DNA of 64,000 nucleotides from Sphingomonas sp. BAUL-RG-20F-R05-02 (GTDB taxonomy: Bacteria > Pseudomonadota > Alphaproteobacteria > Sphingomonadales > Sphingomonadaceae): the NCBI RefSeq assembly GCF_022662305.1, contig NZ_JAKNQH010000004.1, positions 1 through 64,000 of the forward strand. Direction: 5' to 3'. The translations under genes and the position numbers were made by a program. This document shows positions 36,061 to 45,735 of this stretch, in pieces. The notes under the pieces are model-generated. The model was not told where the DNA came from. It saw only the letters and a program-made list of their open reading frames with translations, and did not search any database. Numbering within the stretch: the first letter of the stretch is position 1; the number at the start of each line of letters is the position of its first letter.

Positions 36061-36921
36061 ATGTTAGCTGCCTCCCCCATCGGCCCTGCTTCCGGTGGTA
36101 AAAGCCTCGATCGCGCTGGGATTCGTCTAAGCTATTGGTGGCGACACGGGCGCCTGCCAAATCTGGACGACCCGCGCCTGTTCACCGAATGGATACAGTA
36201 CCGCAAGCTTCACGACCGTGATCCGCGTATGCCGATCCTCGCGGACAAGGTGGCGGTGAAGGCGTGGGTGGCGGCCCGGCTCGGCGCGGATTGGGTTATC
36301 CCGACGCTCTGGCATGGAGCTATGCTGCCGTCCGCTGCGGTGTGGCCGACGCCCTTCGTGGTCAAGGCGCGGCACGGCTGCAACCAGTCTCGTTTCGTGT
36401 TCGACGATGCCGCCGCGTGGCTGGCCGTCCGGCGCGATGCCGCGCGGTGGATGAGGAAGCGGTACGGCGGCTGGCTAAGCGAGTGGTTGTACCACGATAT
36501 CCCGCGCGGGCTGCTGGTTGAGCCGTTCGTGGGTGTCGATGCAACGCTGCCCGTCGACTACAAGTTCTTCGTTTTCGCCGGGCGGGTCGAATACGTGCAG
36601 GTCCATCTCGGGCGTGGGGCGCGACACCGCTGGATCGTTTTTGATCGTGAATGGCGGCGGCTGTCCCGGCGGACCGAAGACCCTGATCCTGCACGTCCGA
36701 ATGCTCTTGTGCGGATGATGGCGGCTGCCGAAACCCTCGGACAGGGCTTCACCTTTGTGCGGGTGGATCTGTACGATGGTGCTAACGGACCGCTGTTCGG
36801 GGAGATGACCTTCTATCCGGGATCGGGGCTGGATCGCTGCGATCCGGTTTCGCTCGACACGCGGATGGGCCGTGACTGGCAGTTGGCATTAGAACATCCC
36901 GCAGCGAGGGCGGCCGCATAG
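36061..36921 (+). CDS. ATP-grasp protein, TupA-like
   Basis: A 286-residue member of the TupA-like ATP-grasp group found in polysaccharide and teichuronopeptide biosynthesis. Visible blocks: KVAVKAWVAARLGADWVIPTLW, PFVVKARHGCNQSRF (ATP-binding Lys and Gly loop), LLVEPFVG, DYKFFVFAGRVEYVQVHLGR, and GEMTFYPGSGLDRCDP, where the Glu helps bind magnesium. By family it should join an amino acid or amine to a glycan through an acyl phosphate. It stands alone here, with no glycan cluster around it. An in-frame TTG directly precedes the ATG; either could be used. Confidence 0.82.
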   Translation: MLAASPIGPASGGKSLDRAGIRLSYWWRHGRLPNLDDPRLFTEWIQYRKLHDRDPRMPILADKVAVKAWVAARLGADWVIPTLWHGAMLPSAAVWPTPFVVKARHGCNQSRFVFDDAAAWLAVRRDAARWMRKRYGGWLSEWLYHDIPRGLLVEPFVGVDATLPVDYKFFVFAGRVEYVQVHLGRGARHRWIVFDREWRRLSRRTEDPDPARPNALVRMMAAAETLGQGFTFVRVDLYDGANGPLFGEMTFYPGSGLDRCDPVSLDTRMGRDWQLALEHPAARAAA

Positions 36922-36963
36922 GGTTTGCCGGCGTGACCCGCTGGTAGAGCTTTCCCTGTATCA

Positions 36964-38376
36964 TCAGGAGGGCGCATTTTCCCGCCAGCCGCCGCCCACC
37001 GCCCGGATCAGCCGAACGCTCGCCTGGAGCCGGCGGGTCTCGAGATCCAGCGCGGCGCGGCGTGCACGCAGCGCCGTCGTCTGGGCGGTAAAGACCTCCA
37101 GATACGTGACGGCACCCTTGGTGTAGCGGTGGAGCGTCAGCCTTTCGGTGATCGCCGCCTGCCGTACCGCTTCATTCTCGGCCGCAGCCTCGTCGCCAAG
37201 GTGGCGGAGCTGCGCCAAATTGTCCTCCACTTGCTGGAACGCGGTCAGCACCGTCGCGCGATAGTCCGCGCTCGCGCTCGCCCATCGGGCGCGGGCGGCG
37301 GCGAGTTCTGCACGGCGGCGCCCGCCGTCGAACAGGTTGAGAACCGCGCTCGGTCCGATCGACCAGATCTCGTTGGGGGCGGAGATCAGGCCGGGCAGAC
37401 CGGTGTTCTGAAAGCCACCGCTCGCACCGAGCCGGATCGCCGGGAAGAACGCGGCCTTGGCCACGCCGATCCCGGCGTTGGCGGCGGCGACGCGGCGTTC
37501 GGCGGCAGCGATATCGGGGCGGCGCTCGATCAGCGTGGAGGGCAGGCCGATCGGTACCGCAGGGACCGCGACGTCAGGAGCGTTCGGCGCGATCGAGAAG
37601 TTCGACGCGGGCGTCCCGGTCAGACTGGCGATGGCGTGTTCGGTGACGGCACGCGCGGCGGCGACATCAGCAAGTTGCGCGCGGGCCTCCGCGAGTTGCG
37701 CGCCAGACCTGCTCGTCTCGATGCCGCTGGCGATGCCGGCCTGAAAACGCCGCGCGATCAGGTGATCGGCCCTGGCGAAGGCAGCGACCGTCTGGGTGAG
37801 CAGCTCGGCCTGCCGGTCATATCCGCGAAGCGCCATATAGTCGCTCGCAAGGTCGGCCTGCAGGCTCAGTCGGATCGCCGCGAGATCGTCGCCGCTCGCC
37901 TGCACCGAAGCGTTCCCCGCCGCCACACTGTTGCGCACCCGGCCCCACAGGTCGATCTCGTAGCCGAAGCTCGCCTCGACCGTGTCCGCGCTGTAAACGT
38001 CCGGCTGGTTGGCGCCGCGTAGCGGGCGGTTATCGGACTGCCGATTGCGGGTGAGGCTGGTGTCCACGCCAAGCGTCGGCAGCAGCCCAGCTCTGGTTTG
38101 GCCAAGTGCCGCGCGCGCACCGTCGTAGCGGGCGAGTGCACCGGCAAGGGTCGGATTGTCGCTGGCGATCTTGGCCTCTAGGTGGTCGAGCGTCGCGTCG
38201 TCGAACACCGTCCACCAGTCGCCGGGCAAAGCCGCCGTCGTGGCGGCGGGCTGCCACGGGCCGGCTTCCTTGTAGGCCACGACCGGTGTGGTGACCGGCG
38301 GGTGATAGGGCGGCGCGAATGAACAGCCGGCGGTGCCCGCCGCCAGCACCAGCGCAAACAGCGTGCGCTTAGCCAT
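36964..38376 (-). CDS. RND efflux outer-membrane factor, NodT-type lipoprotein
   Basis: A 470-residue TolC-like outer-membrane factor of the NodT group. The lipobox is in LVLAAGTAGCSF. The family blocks DWWTVFDDATLDHL, EIDLWGRVRNSV and RRPDIAAAERRVAAANAGIGVAKAAFFP are clear, and the repeat halves are visible. It forms the outer channel of the tripartite pump encoded upstream. The ATG at 38376 overlaps the adaptor stop by 8 bp, so translation is coupled. Last gene of the two-component/RND operon. Confidence 0.92.
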   Translation of the reverse strand: MAKRTLFALVLAAGTAGCSFAPPYHPPVTTPVVAYKEAGPWQPAATTAALPGDWWTVFDDATLDHLEAKIASDNPTLAGALARYDGARAALGQTRAGLLPTLGVDTSLTRNRQSDNRPLRGANQPDVYSADTVEASFGYEIDLWGRVRNSVAAGNASVQASGDDLAAIRLSLQADLASDYMALRGYDRQAELLTQTVAAFARADHLIARRFQAGIASGIETSRSGAQLAEARAQLADVAAARAVTEHAIASLTGTPASNFSIAPNAPDVAVPAVPIGLPSTLIERRPDIAAAERRVAAANAGIGVAKAAFFPAIRLGASGGFQNTGLPGLISAPNEIWSIGPSAVLNLFDGGRRRAELAAARARWASASADYRATVLTAFQQVEDNLAQLRHLGDEAAAENEAVRQAAITERLTLHRYTKGAVTYLEVFTAQTTALRARRAALDLETRRLQASVRLIRAVGGGWRENAPS

Positions 38377-39538
38377 GCGTACCACCTTCGACGCGTACCA
38401 ATTGCCCCTCCGCGATCGAGTCCGGCGGGTTGTCGACGATCTTTTGCGTGGCAGGCAAGCCGGACGTCACCTCCACCGTCTGGCCGAGGTCGCGGCCGAT
38501 CGTGATCGGGCGCAGGTGAATGTGATGATGCGCGCCGACGGTCGCGATCTGGGTACCCTGCGCACGAAACAGCAGGGTGCTCGACGGGATCTGCACCGTC
38601 CCAGACTGCCCGCGTACATCAAAGCTGACCTGGGCATAGCCACCCGGCCGCAAGGCGCCGTCCCGGTTGTCGGCGATCAATTGGACCTGAAACGTGCCGC
38701 TCTGCGTGTTGATCGCGCCCGAACTGCCGACCACGTGCGCGGCGAAGGTGCGGCCCGGATAGTCCGGTACGGTGAGTGTTGCGCTCAGGCCCGGCGTGAT
38801 TGCAGCCGAGTAGCTTTGCGGCACGTTGACATAGATGCGGATGCGTCCGGTATCCGCGACGGCGAACATCGGTGTCTGCACGCTGGCGCCCGGGCCGACG
38901 AGATCGCCGATATCGGCGGATCGCACCGTCACGGTGCCGGCGAACGGCGCGCGCACGGTGGAAAACGCCTTCTGCGCGATCAGCCGGCCGAGATCGGCGC
39001 GCGCCGCCATCACGGCCGCGTTGCGTACCGCGAGATCCCCGTTCTTCTCGTCCACCTCCTGCTTGGACACGGAATTGTCGGTCAGCAGGTCGTTCCAGCG
39101 CGCCGCCGTCGAGCGCGCCAGGCCGGCGTGCGCCTGCGCGCTGACCAGTGCCGCGCGCGCGGAGACGATCTGCTGATCGAGTTCGGGCGTATCGATCTTG
39201 CCGAGCGGCGTGCCCGCGCCGACCTGCGCGCCGATGTCCTTGTACCACGCGCTGACATAGCCGCCGACGCGGGCGTAGAGCTTGGCGGCATTCCAGGCCT
39301 GCATCGTGCCGGGCAGGGTTAGCGCGTCGCTTGCCGACGATGCCTTGACCGGCACGAGATGCACCGTCGGCACCGCACGCGCGTCCGACCAGCTTTGCGC
39401 GCTGTCGGTATCGTGCGCCCGCACCATGGTACCGGCCGCGATCACGCCGGCGGCGACCAGAGCGGCGACGATGCCGGCGGTCTTTAGACCGTGCGGTGCC
39501 TTGGCGGGCGCTTCGGCGGGGGTGGCTTCATCCGGCAT
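38369..39538 (-). CDS. RND efflux periplasmic adaptor
   Basis: A 389-residue membrane-fusion protein. One N-terminal membrane segment (TAGIVAALVAAGVIAAGTMV) is followed by a lipoyl/hairpin region (GYVSAWYKDIGAQVGAGTPLGKI) and the KAFSTVRAPFAGTVTVRSADIGDLV block. The beta-barrel and membrane-proximal domains follow. HHHIHLRPITIG carries a short His-rich run (four His of five) in the last domain. That may only be a surface loop, but it could bind metal. It overlaps the permease end by 11 bp and starts at the ATG at 39538. Confidence 0.9.
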   Translation of the reverse strand: MPDEATPAEAPAKAPHGLKTAGIVAALVAAGVIAAGTMVRAHDTDSAQSWSDARAVPTVHLVPVKASSASDALTLPGTMQAWNAAKLYARVGGYVSAWYKDIGAQVGAGTPLGKIDTPELDQQIVSARAALVSAQAHAGLARSTAARWNDLLTDNSVSKQEVDEKNGDLAVRNAAVMAARADLGRLIAQKAFSTVRAPFAGTVTVRSADIGDLVGPGASVQTPMFAVADTGRIRIYVNVPQSYSAAITPGLSATLTVPDYPGRTFAAHVVGSSGAINTQSGTFQVQLIADNRDGALRPGGYAQVSFDVRGQSGTVQIPSSTLLFRAQGTQIATVGAHHHIHLRPITIGRDLGQTVEVTSGLPATQKIVDNPPDSIAEGQLVRVEGGTHG

Positions 39539-42500
39539 GAGCGAGGGATTCCGTGGTCGAAGTTGCAGGGGCAGGGGCTGGGGCAGGGGCGGTGCCACGT
39601 GCGCGGCGGTGCGCGATCGAAAAGACCACGGGTACGAAGACGAGCGTGGCAAGCGTCGCGCAGATCAGCCCGCCGATCACGGCGCGGCCCAGCGGCGCGT
39701 TCTGCTCGCCGCCTTCGCCCAGGCCGAGCGCCATCGGCGCCATGCCGATGATCATCGCGAGCGCCGTCATCAGCACCGGGCGGAAGCGGGTTGCGCCGGC
39801 TTCGGCGGCGGCGCGAAAGGCGTCGCCCGTTTCGGCAAGGCGTTCACGCGCGAAGCTGACCACCAGCACCGAGTTCGCGGTGGCGACGCCCATGCACATG
39901 ATCGCGCCCGTCAAGGCCGGCACCGAAAGCGGCGTATGCGTGGCGAACAGCATCCACACGATCCCGGCGAGCGCCGCCGGTAGTGCCGACACGATGACGG
40001 CCGGGTCGATCCAGCTCTGGAAATTGACGACGAGCAGCAGATAGATCAGCACGATCGCGCCGATCAGGCCGAAGATCAGGCCGGAGAACGCGGTGTTCAT
40101 CGTCTCGACCTGGCCGCGCAGCTTCACGCTCGCGCCTTTGGGCAATGCCGCCTTGTTGGCGTCCAGCACCCGCTGGATATCGCCCGCCACCGCGCCGAGA
40201 TCGCGACCCTGCGTGGTTGCGTAGACATCGTAGGATGGCTGTACGGCATAATGTGTCACCACCGCCGGCGATGGCTCACGGTGCAGCGTGCCGAGCCCGC
40301 CAAGGATCTGGTAGCTGCCGCCAGCCCCGGTGATCGGCAGGTTCTGGAGCGCGGACAGGGAATCTGTACGGTATTGCGGCGTCTGCACCACGATCGGATA
40401 GGACACGCCGTTCTTCGGGTTCAGCCAGAACGCCGGCGCGACTTGGAAGCTGCCGGCGAGGTTCACCGCCATGCTGCGCGTCACGTCGTTTTCGGTGATG
40501 CCGACCCGGTTCGCCCGCGCGCGGTTCACGTCGAAGTCGAGTTCTGGATAGGCCTCGGTCTGCTGCACCCGTACATCGGCGATGCCGGGTATGTGGCGCA
40601 GTTGCGCCGCCAGTGCATGCGCATAGGCCTTGCTGCCTTTTGTATCGCGGCCCGTCACCATCACGTCGATCGGCGCGGGGGCGCCGAAGTTGAGGATCTG
40701 GCTGATGATGTCGGCAGGCAGGAACGAGAAGACGGAGCCAGGGAAACTGTCGGGCAGCGCCTTGCGCAGCGCCCGCACGTAGCCGGCGGTCGGCGCGTGC
40801 CCCTCGTTCAGCGTGACGAGGATGTCGCCGTCCTGCGGTCCGACGCCGCCGGTGTTCGAATAGGCGCGGTTGATGCCCGACACCGGCATGCCGATGTTGT
40901 CGACGATGGAGCCAAGATCCGCGGGCGGGATGACGCTGCGGATGCGATCCTCGACATGGTCGAACATCGCTGCGGTTTCCTCGATACGCGTGCCGATCGG
41001 CGCGCGGACGTGCAGGTTGATCTGGCCCGCGTCGATGGTCGGGAAGAAGTTGCGGCCGAGCATCGGGATCAGCGCGAACGAGAGCAGCACCACCAGCAGG
41101 AAGGCGGGCACGAACACCCGCCGCCGCGCCAGCGCGAAGTCTAGGATGGCGACGTAATAGCCGCGCACCCGCTCGAAGCGATGCTCGAACCCGCTCTGGA
41201 ACCGGCGCAGCACGTTGCGGCTGTTCGGGCGGCCGGCCCTGGCGTCATGGCTGACCATCACCTCGGCGGTGTGTTCGCCGGCATGTTCGCGCAGCAGGTA
41301 ATTGCTCATCGTCGGGACGAGCGTGCGCGACAGCACGAACGAAGCGATCATCGCGAACACGACCGCCATCGCCATCGGCGCGAACAGGAAACCGGCGACG
41401 CCGGGCAGGAAGAACATCGGCAGGAAGGCGATACAGATGCACATCAGCGACACGAACGCCGGTCCGACGATCTGCCGCGCGCCGTCGAGGATCGCGGCGC
41501 GTACCGGCTTGCCCTGTTCTAGGTGCCAGTTGATGTTCTCGATCGTGACGGTCGCATCGTCGACCAGAATGCCCACCGCGAGCGCGAGGCCGCCCAATGT
41601 CATGATGTTGAGCGTCTGTCCCGCCGCCGCGAGCCCTGCCACGGCGGCGAGGATGGCGAGCGGGATCGAGGCGGCGATGATGACCGTCGAGCGCCAGGAG
41701 CCGAGGAACAGCAGGATCATCAACGAGGTGAGCGCGGCGGCGATCACGCCTTCCTTGATGACGCCCGATACGGCGGCTTTCACGAACAGCGACTGGTCCG
41801 ACAGCGGCTGCACCTTCAGCGACGGCGGCAGCGTTTCGCGGATCTTGGGCAGCAGCGCCTTGGCCTGATCGACGATCGCGACGGTCGAGGTCGCACCCGA
41901 TTTCAGGATCGTCATCAGCACCGCGCGTCCACCGTTGACGCGGACGATGTTGCGCTGCGGCGGCGATCCGTCGCGGACATGCGCCACGTCGCGCATCGTG
42001 ACGGTCGCGCCGTCGACCGTCTTGATCGGCAGATCGTTGAGTTGGTCGATCACCTCGGGCGAGTTGTTGAGGCGGACGTTGTATTCGTACTGGCCGATCT
42101 TGGCGGTGCCGGCGGGCACGATCTGGTTCTGCGCCGCCAGCGCCGCGCCGACGTCGCTCGCGGACAGATGTCGGGCCTGCAAAGCGGCTGGATCAAGGTC
42201 GATCTGGATCTGGCGTTCCTTGCCGCCATAGGGCGAAGGGATCGCCGCGCCCTGTACGGAGGCGAGGGCAGGGCGGATGAAGTTCTGTCCCAGATCAAAG
42301 ATCTTCTGTTCGGAAAGGTCCGTCGCCGACAGCGCGAGCTGCAGGATCGGCACCGTCGAGGCGTTATAGTTCAGGATCTGCGGTGGGGTGATGCCCGGCG
42401 GCATCTGCTTCAGCACGGTCTGCGAGGCGGCGGTCACCTGCGCTGACGCTGTGCGGATGTCGACGCCCGGCTGGAAGAAGATCTTCACCACGCCGATGCC

Positions 42501-42764
42501 GTTCAGAGACTGGCTTTCGATATGGTCGATGTCGTTGACCGAGTTGGTCAGCTGGCGCTCGTAATAATAGACGACACGGCCGGCCATGTCCTCCGGCGGC
42601 AGACCACGATAGGTCCATACCACAGCGATCACCGGGATCTTGATGTCCGGGAAGATATCGGTCGGCGTGCGCACCCATGCGATCGAGCCGCCCAGCACGA
42701 TCAGGATGGCGAGGACGACGAACGTGTACGGCCTGCTGAGCGCAAGTTTGACGAGATGCAGCAC
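39528..42764 (-). CDS. RND efflux permease (HAE-1/AcrB-like)
   Basis: A 1078-residue inner-membrane proton/substrate antiporter with the standard twelve helices and two large periplasmic loops. The proton-relay pair lies in TM4 (AVGILVDDATVTIENI). Other marks are the start VRTPTDIFPDIKIPVIAV and the FLGSWRSTVIIAASIPLA and NSVLVVSF repeats. The C-terminus is a Pro-Ala repeat (about ten residues) before the end. Sequence style is that of multidrug or solvent pumps more than the CzcA heavy-metal group. It is the pump of the operon with its own two-component system upstream. Confidence 0.92.
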   Translation of the reverse strand: MLHLVKLALSRPYTFVVLAILIVLGGSIAWVRTPTDIFPDIKIPVIAVVWTYRGLPPEDMAGRVVYYYERQLTNSVNDIDHIESQSLNGIGVVKIFFQPGVDIRTASAQVTAASQTVLKQMPPGITPPQILNYNASTVPILQLALSATDLSEQKIFDLGQNFIRPALASVQGAAIPSPYGGKERQIQIDLDPAALQARHLSASDVGAALAAQNQIVPAGTAKIGQYEYNVRLNNSPEVIDQLNDLPIKTVDGATVTMRDVAHVRDGSPPQRNIVRVNGGRAVLMTILKSGATSTVAIVDQAKALLPKIRETLPPSLKVQPLSDQSLFVKAAVSGVIKEGVIAAALTSLMILLFLGSWRSTVIIAASIPLAILAAVAGLAAAGQTLNIMTLGGLALAVGILVDDATVTIENINWHLEQGKPVRAAILDGARQIVGPAFVSLMCICIAFLPMFFLPGVAGFLFAPMAMAVVFAMIASFVLSRTLVPTMSNYLLREHAGEHTAEVMVSHDARAGRPNSRNVLRRFQSGFEHRFERVRGYYVAILDFALARRRVFVPAFLLVVLLSFALIPMLGRNFFPTIDAGQINLHVRAPIGTRIEETAAMFDHVEDRIRSVIPPADLGSIVDNIGMPVSGINRAYSNTGGVGPQDGDILVTLNEGHAPTAGYVRALRKALPDSFPGSVFSFLPADIISQILNFGAPAPIDVMVTGRDTKGSKAYAHALAAQLRHIPGIADVRVQQTEAYPELDFDVNRARANRVGITENDVTRSMAVNLAGSFQVAPAFWLNPKNGVSYPIVVQTPQYRTDSLSALQNLPITGAGGSYQILGGLGTLHREPSPAVVTHYAVQPSYDVYATTQGRDLGAVAGDIQRVLDANKAALPKGASVKLRGQVETMNTAFSGLIFGLIGAIVLIYLLLVVNFQSWIDPAVIVSALPAALAGIVWMLFATHTPLSVPALTGAIMCMGVATANSVLVVSFARERLAETGDAFRAAAEAGATRFRPVLMTALAMIIGMAPMALGLGEGGEQNAPLGRAVIGGLICATLATLVFVPVVFSIAHRRARGTAPAPAPAPATSTTESLAHAG

Positions 42765-42840
42765 GATAAACCCGATCTTCCGCGTGGGATGACGGGGCTC
42801 CCTCTATGCGCGTTGCAGCGCCGCGCACCTTAAATGAAAT

Positions 42841-44193
42841 TCACCTTGCGATGAGGATCCGGACGACGAGCCCCGGCGCGGCGTCGCCGAGGTCGAGCGT
42901 GAACCCGTGCAGGTGGACAATTGCGGCAACCACGCTGAGGCCAAGGCCGCTGCCCGGAATCGCCGCCGCATCCACGCCGCGATAGAACCGGCGCAGCGCC
43001 GCTTCGCGCTCGCCCGCGGGAAGCCCGGGGCCATCGTCGCGCACGGCGATCTCGACCGTCTCCGCTTCTACCGCCAGCGATAGGACGACGTGGCCGCCCG
43101 CACGGGTAAACTTGATGGCATTGTCGGTCAGGTTGCTTACCGCCTCGAACAACAATTGCGGGTCGGCTTTGATCGCCACATCCGCGTCGCCTGCCAGCGT
43201 CAGGGTGACGCCGGCATCTTCGGCAAGCGGCTCGTACAGATCGCGCACATCGGCGAGCAGTGGCGCGAGCGACACGGATGCGAAGCCGGCACGGCGGCCA
43301 CGCGCCTCCAGTTCCGAGATCCGCAACAGCGCTGCGAAGCGTTCCAGGACCAGATCGAGATCGCCGATCGCGGAACGGGCGAGCCCCGCCAGCGTCGAGT
43401 CGGCCACGCTGTGTTCGACGACCCGTTGCAACTTGCCGCGCACATGCGCGAGTGGGGTGCGCAGATCGTGCGCGACCGCGTCCGTCACGTCCTTCACCTG
43501 CGCGACGACGCGTTCGACCTCCTCGATCATCGTGTTGACGGTCCCGGCGAACAGATCGAGCTCGTCGCCGCGTCGCCCGACCGGCATCCGCAGATCAAGC
43601 CGCCCGGCAGCGATACGCCGGCTGGTCTCCTGTAGATCGCGCACGCGCCGAAGCGGGGCGAGGCTGAGCAGGAACCCGGCGCCGAGCACCAATGCGACGA
43701 TGGCAAGCCCGCTGGCGACGAGGATGATGAGGATGCGGTGGCGCAGATCGACGATCGGCCGGATATCGCGCGCGATCAGGATCCGCTCGCCGGTCGGTGC
43801 CTCGATCGCCAGCACGCGCAACGGTCCGTGTTCGCCCGCGCGCGCCGCTATGTTGGCTGGATGATCGAAGCGGAACGTGCCGGCGACGCGCAGGTTGCCC
43901 GCGATCAGCTCGCCGCTACGCGCTTGCAGACCGAAATAGGTGAGGCCGCTCGCATTATGGCGGATTTCGCTCGCGATTTGCTCGGGCAGCGACTCGGCCG
44001 CAACCTCGCGCAACCGTTCTGCTTCGTGCGAGAGGATATGGTCGGTGCGGACGGTCAGCTCGCGCGCTGACAAGGCGTAGATCAGCCCGAGCAGCGCCAC
44101 CATGCCGAGCGCGAACACCAGGCCGAGTAGAACGGTCAGCCGGAACGTGCTGGTCTTGCGAATCTCACGCAGATGCAACCGTTCAACCGGCAT
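42841..44193 (-). CDS. Sensor histidine kinase of the RND locus
   Basis: A 450-residue membrane kinase. Two membrane helices (about residues 18-42 and 150-175) bracket a periplasmic sensor of about 110 residues. They are followed by HAMP, a HisKA box with the phospho-acceptor His in DAVAHDLRTPLAHVRG, and a HATPase domain (N box NLTDNAIKF, G boxes DDGPGLP and GSGLGLS). The start overlaps the response regulator by 11 bp. The stop lies 76 bp before the permease gene. It most likely senses an envelope stress or the pump's substrate. Confidence 0.9.
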   Translation of the reverse strand: MPVERLHLREIRKTSTFRLTVLLGLVFALGMVALLGLIYALSARELTVRTDHILSHEAERLREVAAESLPEQIASEIRHNASGLTYFGLQARSGELIAGNLRVAGTFRFDHPANIAARAGEHGPLRVLAIEAPTGERILIARDIRPIVDLRHRILIILVASGLAIVALVLGAGFLLSLAPLRRVRDLQETSRRIAAGRLDLRMPVGRRGDELDLFAGTVNTMIEEVERVVAQVKDVTDAVAHDLRTPLAHVRGKLQRVVEHSVADSTLAGLARSAIGDLDLVLERFAALLRISELEARGRRAGFASVSLAPLLADVRDLYEPLAEDAGVTLTLAGDADVAIKADPQLLFEAVSNLTDNAIKFTRAGGHVVLSLAVEAETVEIAVRDDGPGLPAGEREAALRRFYRGVDAAAIPGSGLGLSVVAAIVHLHGFTLDLGDAAPGLVVRILIAR

Positions 44194-44860
44194 CGAGACG
44201 ATATCCCTCGCCCTTGACGGTCACGATCGCGGAGGAGTGGCCGGGCCGATCGAGCTTTTTGCGCAGCCGCGCGATATGGACGTTGATGAGGTTCGCGCCG
44301 GGATCGAAGTAATAGCCCCAGACCTGTTCGAAGATGATCCGCCGGCTGAGCGTATCCCCGGCGTGGCGTGCGAGCATCTCCAGCAGGCGAAACTCCATGT
44401 GCAGCAGCTTCACCGGTTCGCCCGCAACCGTGACCGTACGACGGATCAGGTCGATGGCGATCGCCCCGACGCTCAGCACCGCCGCCTCCGGCGGTTCCTG
44501 TCGACGGCGCAGCAGCACCTCGACGCGCATCGCCATCTCCTCGGGTGCGAACGGCTTGACGAGATAATCGTCACCGCCCGCACGCAGGCCGGCAATCCGC
44601 GCGTCAACGTCGCTCAGCGCGCTGATCATCAGCACGGGCAGCCTGATCCGCCGCTCGCGCAGCGCCGCCACCACCGCCAGCCCGTCAAGGCCCGGTAACA
44701 TACGGTCGAGCGTCGCAATGTCGAACGGCTCGCGCGTCGCCCGTTCCAGCGCGACATGGCCGTCCGCCACGTGCACGACGTCATGGCCATGCGCGACAAG
44801 CCCGGTCGTTATCTGGAGTGCGGTGTCGGGATCGTCCTCGATGACCAGGATTCGCGCCAT
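44183..44860 (-). CDS. OmpR-family response regulator of the RND locus
   Basis: A 225-residue regulator. The receiver domain has the acidic pair EDD near the N-terminus, the phospho-acceptor Asp in ATLDRMLPGLDG and the conserved Lys in YLVKPF. A winged-helix DNA-binding domain follows (LLHMEFRLLEMLARHAG, ending NLINVHIARLRKKLDRPG and GEGYRLD). It heads the minus-strand locus of kinase, permease, adaptor and outer channel. It presumably activates that operon when phosphorylated. Confidence 0.92.
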   Translation of the reverse strand: MARILVIEDDPDTALQITTGLVAHGHDVVHVADGHVALERATREPFDIATLDRMLPGLDGLAVVAALRERRIRLPVLMISALSDVDARIAGLRAGGDDYLVKPFAPEEMAMRVEVLLRRRQEPPEAAVLSVGAIAIDLIRRTVTVAGEPVKLLHMEFRLLEMLARHAGDTLSRRIIFEQVWGYYFDPGANLINVHIARLRKKLDRPGHSSAIVTVKGEGYRLDAG

Positions 44861-44935
44861 GACGGGTCCCTTGATGTTCGGCCGGCCTCTACCCGATGTT
44901 CGTCCGCATCGCGAGGGGCGCCAACACCGGCGAGT

Positions 44936-45700
44936 TCAACCTCCGGGTCCGAGCGCTGCCACACCCGTCCAAACCGCCATCGCAAGCATCAGCACGTTCT
45001 CGGTCAACGACAGGAAGCCGAGCGGCACGTTGCTGGATCCACCCACGCACGCACATTTCAACGCGCGCTTGTCGACATAGACCGCCTTGACGACGGAGAT
45101 GGCTCCGATACCGCCGATCAGCAATGCCACCGGCGCCGACAACCACGCCAGCACGCCCGCGATCATCAGCACCCCCGCAAACGCCTCCGCGAATGGATAG
45201 ATATAGGCGTAGCGCACCCATCGTCTCGCCAGCAGATCGTAGTTGAGGAACATCGTGGCGAAACTTTCAATGTTCTGGAGCTTGAGCAGCGCCAGCACCA
45301 CCATGCTGAAGCTGATGAACCACGCGGCGGCACGCGGCGTGAACGCCGTTGCATAGACGCCATAGCTGACGGCGAGTGCCATCAGCGCGGTCACGGCGAA
45401 CAGCGCGGCGACCGGCGTGTATGTCGTCGCCTTCGGGTCCGCGACGGTCTTGCCGAGGTGGCGACGAAGGTCGTCGTAACCGCCGATCCGAACCCCTGCG
45501 ATAAATACTTGCGGCGTCGTCTTCACCCCGTTCTCCAGCTTGAACGCGTCGGTTGCCTCGCGTGAGGTCAGCCACCTGTCATCGACGGTGTAACCCTGGC
45601 GCCGCAGCAGGTCCTTTGCCTTCAACCCGTACGGGCAGACGTGCTTGTCCATCACCATGCGGTACAAGGTGGCGGTACGAGGTTCGGCGGTTACAGGCAT
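44936..45700 (-). CDS. Glutaredoxin-like domain fused to MauE/DoxX-type redox membrane protein
   Basis: A 254-residue fusion. Residues 1-85 are a glutaredoxin fold with a one-cysteine active site CPYG (Cys22) and the cis-Pro in VKTTPQVFIAG, followed by a GGYDDLRRHL glutathione-binding element. Residues 95-250 form four to five membrane helices of the MauE/DoxX type, with a KCACVGG cysteine pair typical of MauE. Such a protein could pass electrons between cytoplasmic glutathione and a periplasmic thiol or metal-binding partner. I start at the ATG at 45700; the longer frame begins inside the operator. The promoter is of the MerR type, so expression is probably induced by a metal or thiol stress. 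Confidence 0.82.
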   Translation of the reverse strand: MPVTAEPRTATLYRMVMDKHVCPYGLKAKDLLRRQGYTVDDRWLTSREATDAFKLENGVKTTPQVFIAGVRIGGYDDLRRHLGKTVADPKATTYTPVAALFAVTALMALAVSYGVYATAFTPRAAAWFISFSMVVLALLKLQNIESFATMFLNYDLLARRWVRYAYIYPFAEAFAGVLMIAGVLAWLSAPVALLIGGIGAISVVKAVYVDKRALKCACVGGSSNVPLGFLSLTENVLMLAMAVWTGVAALGPGG

Positions 45701-45735
45701 GAGCGGCTTTCGACGTATATGGATGACCTGTAACC

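Noticed and set aside
36061..36921. Glycosyltransferase or capsule cluster around the TupA-like gene
   Set aside because: Neighbours are a peptidase and an efflux operon; no other glycan gene is present, so no cluster can be claimed.
39570..39590. GGGGC-rich repeat near the end of the RND permease as a regulatory repeat
   Set aside because: It is the reverse complement of the Pro-Ala codon repeat at the protein's C-terminus.
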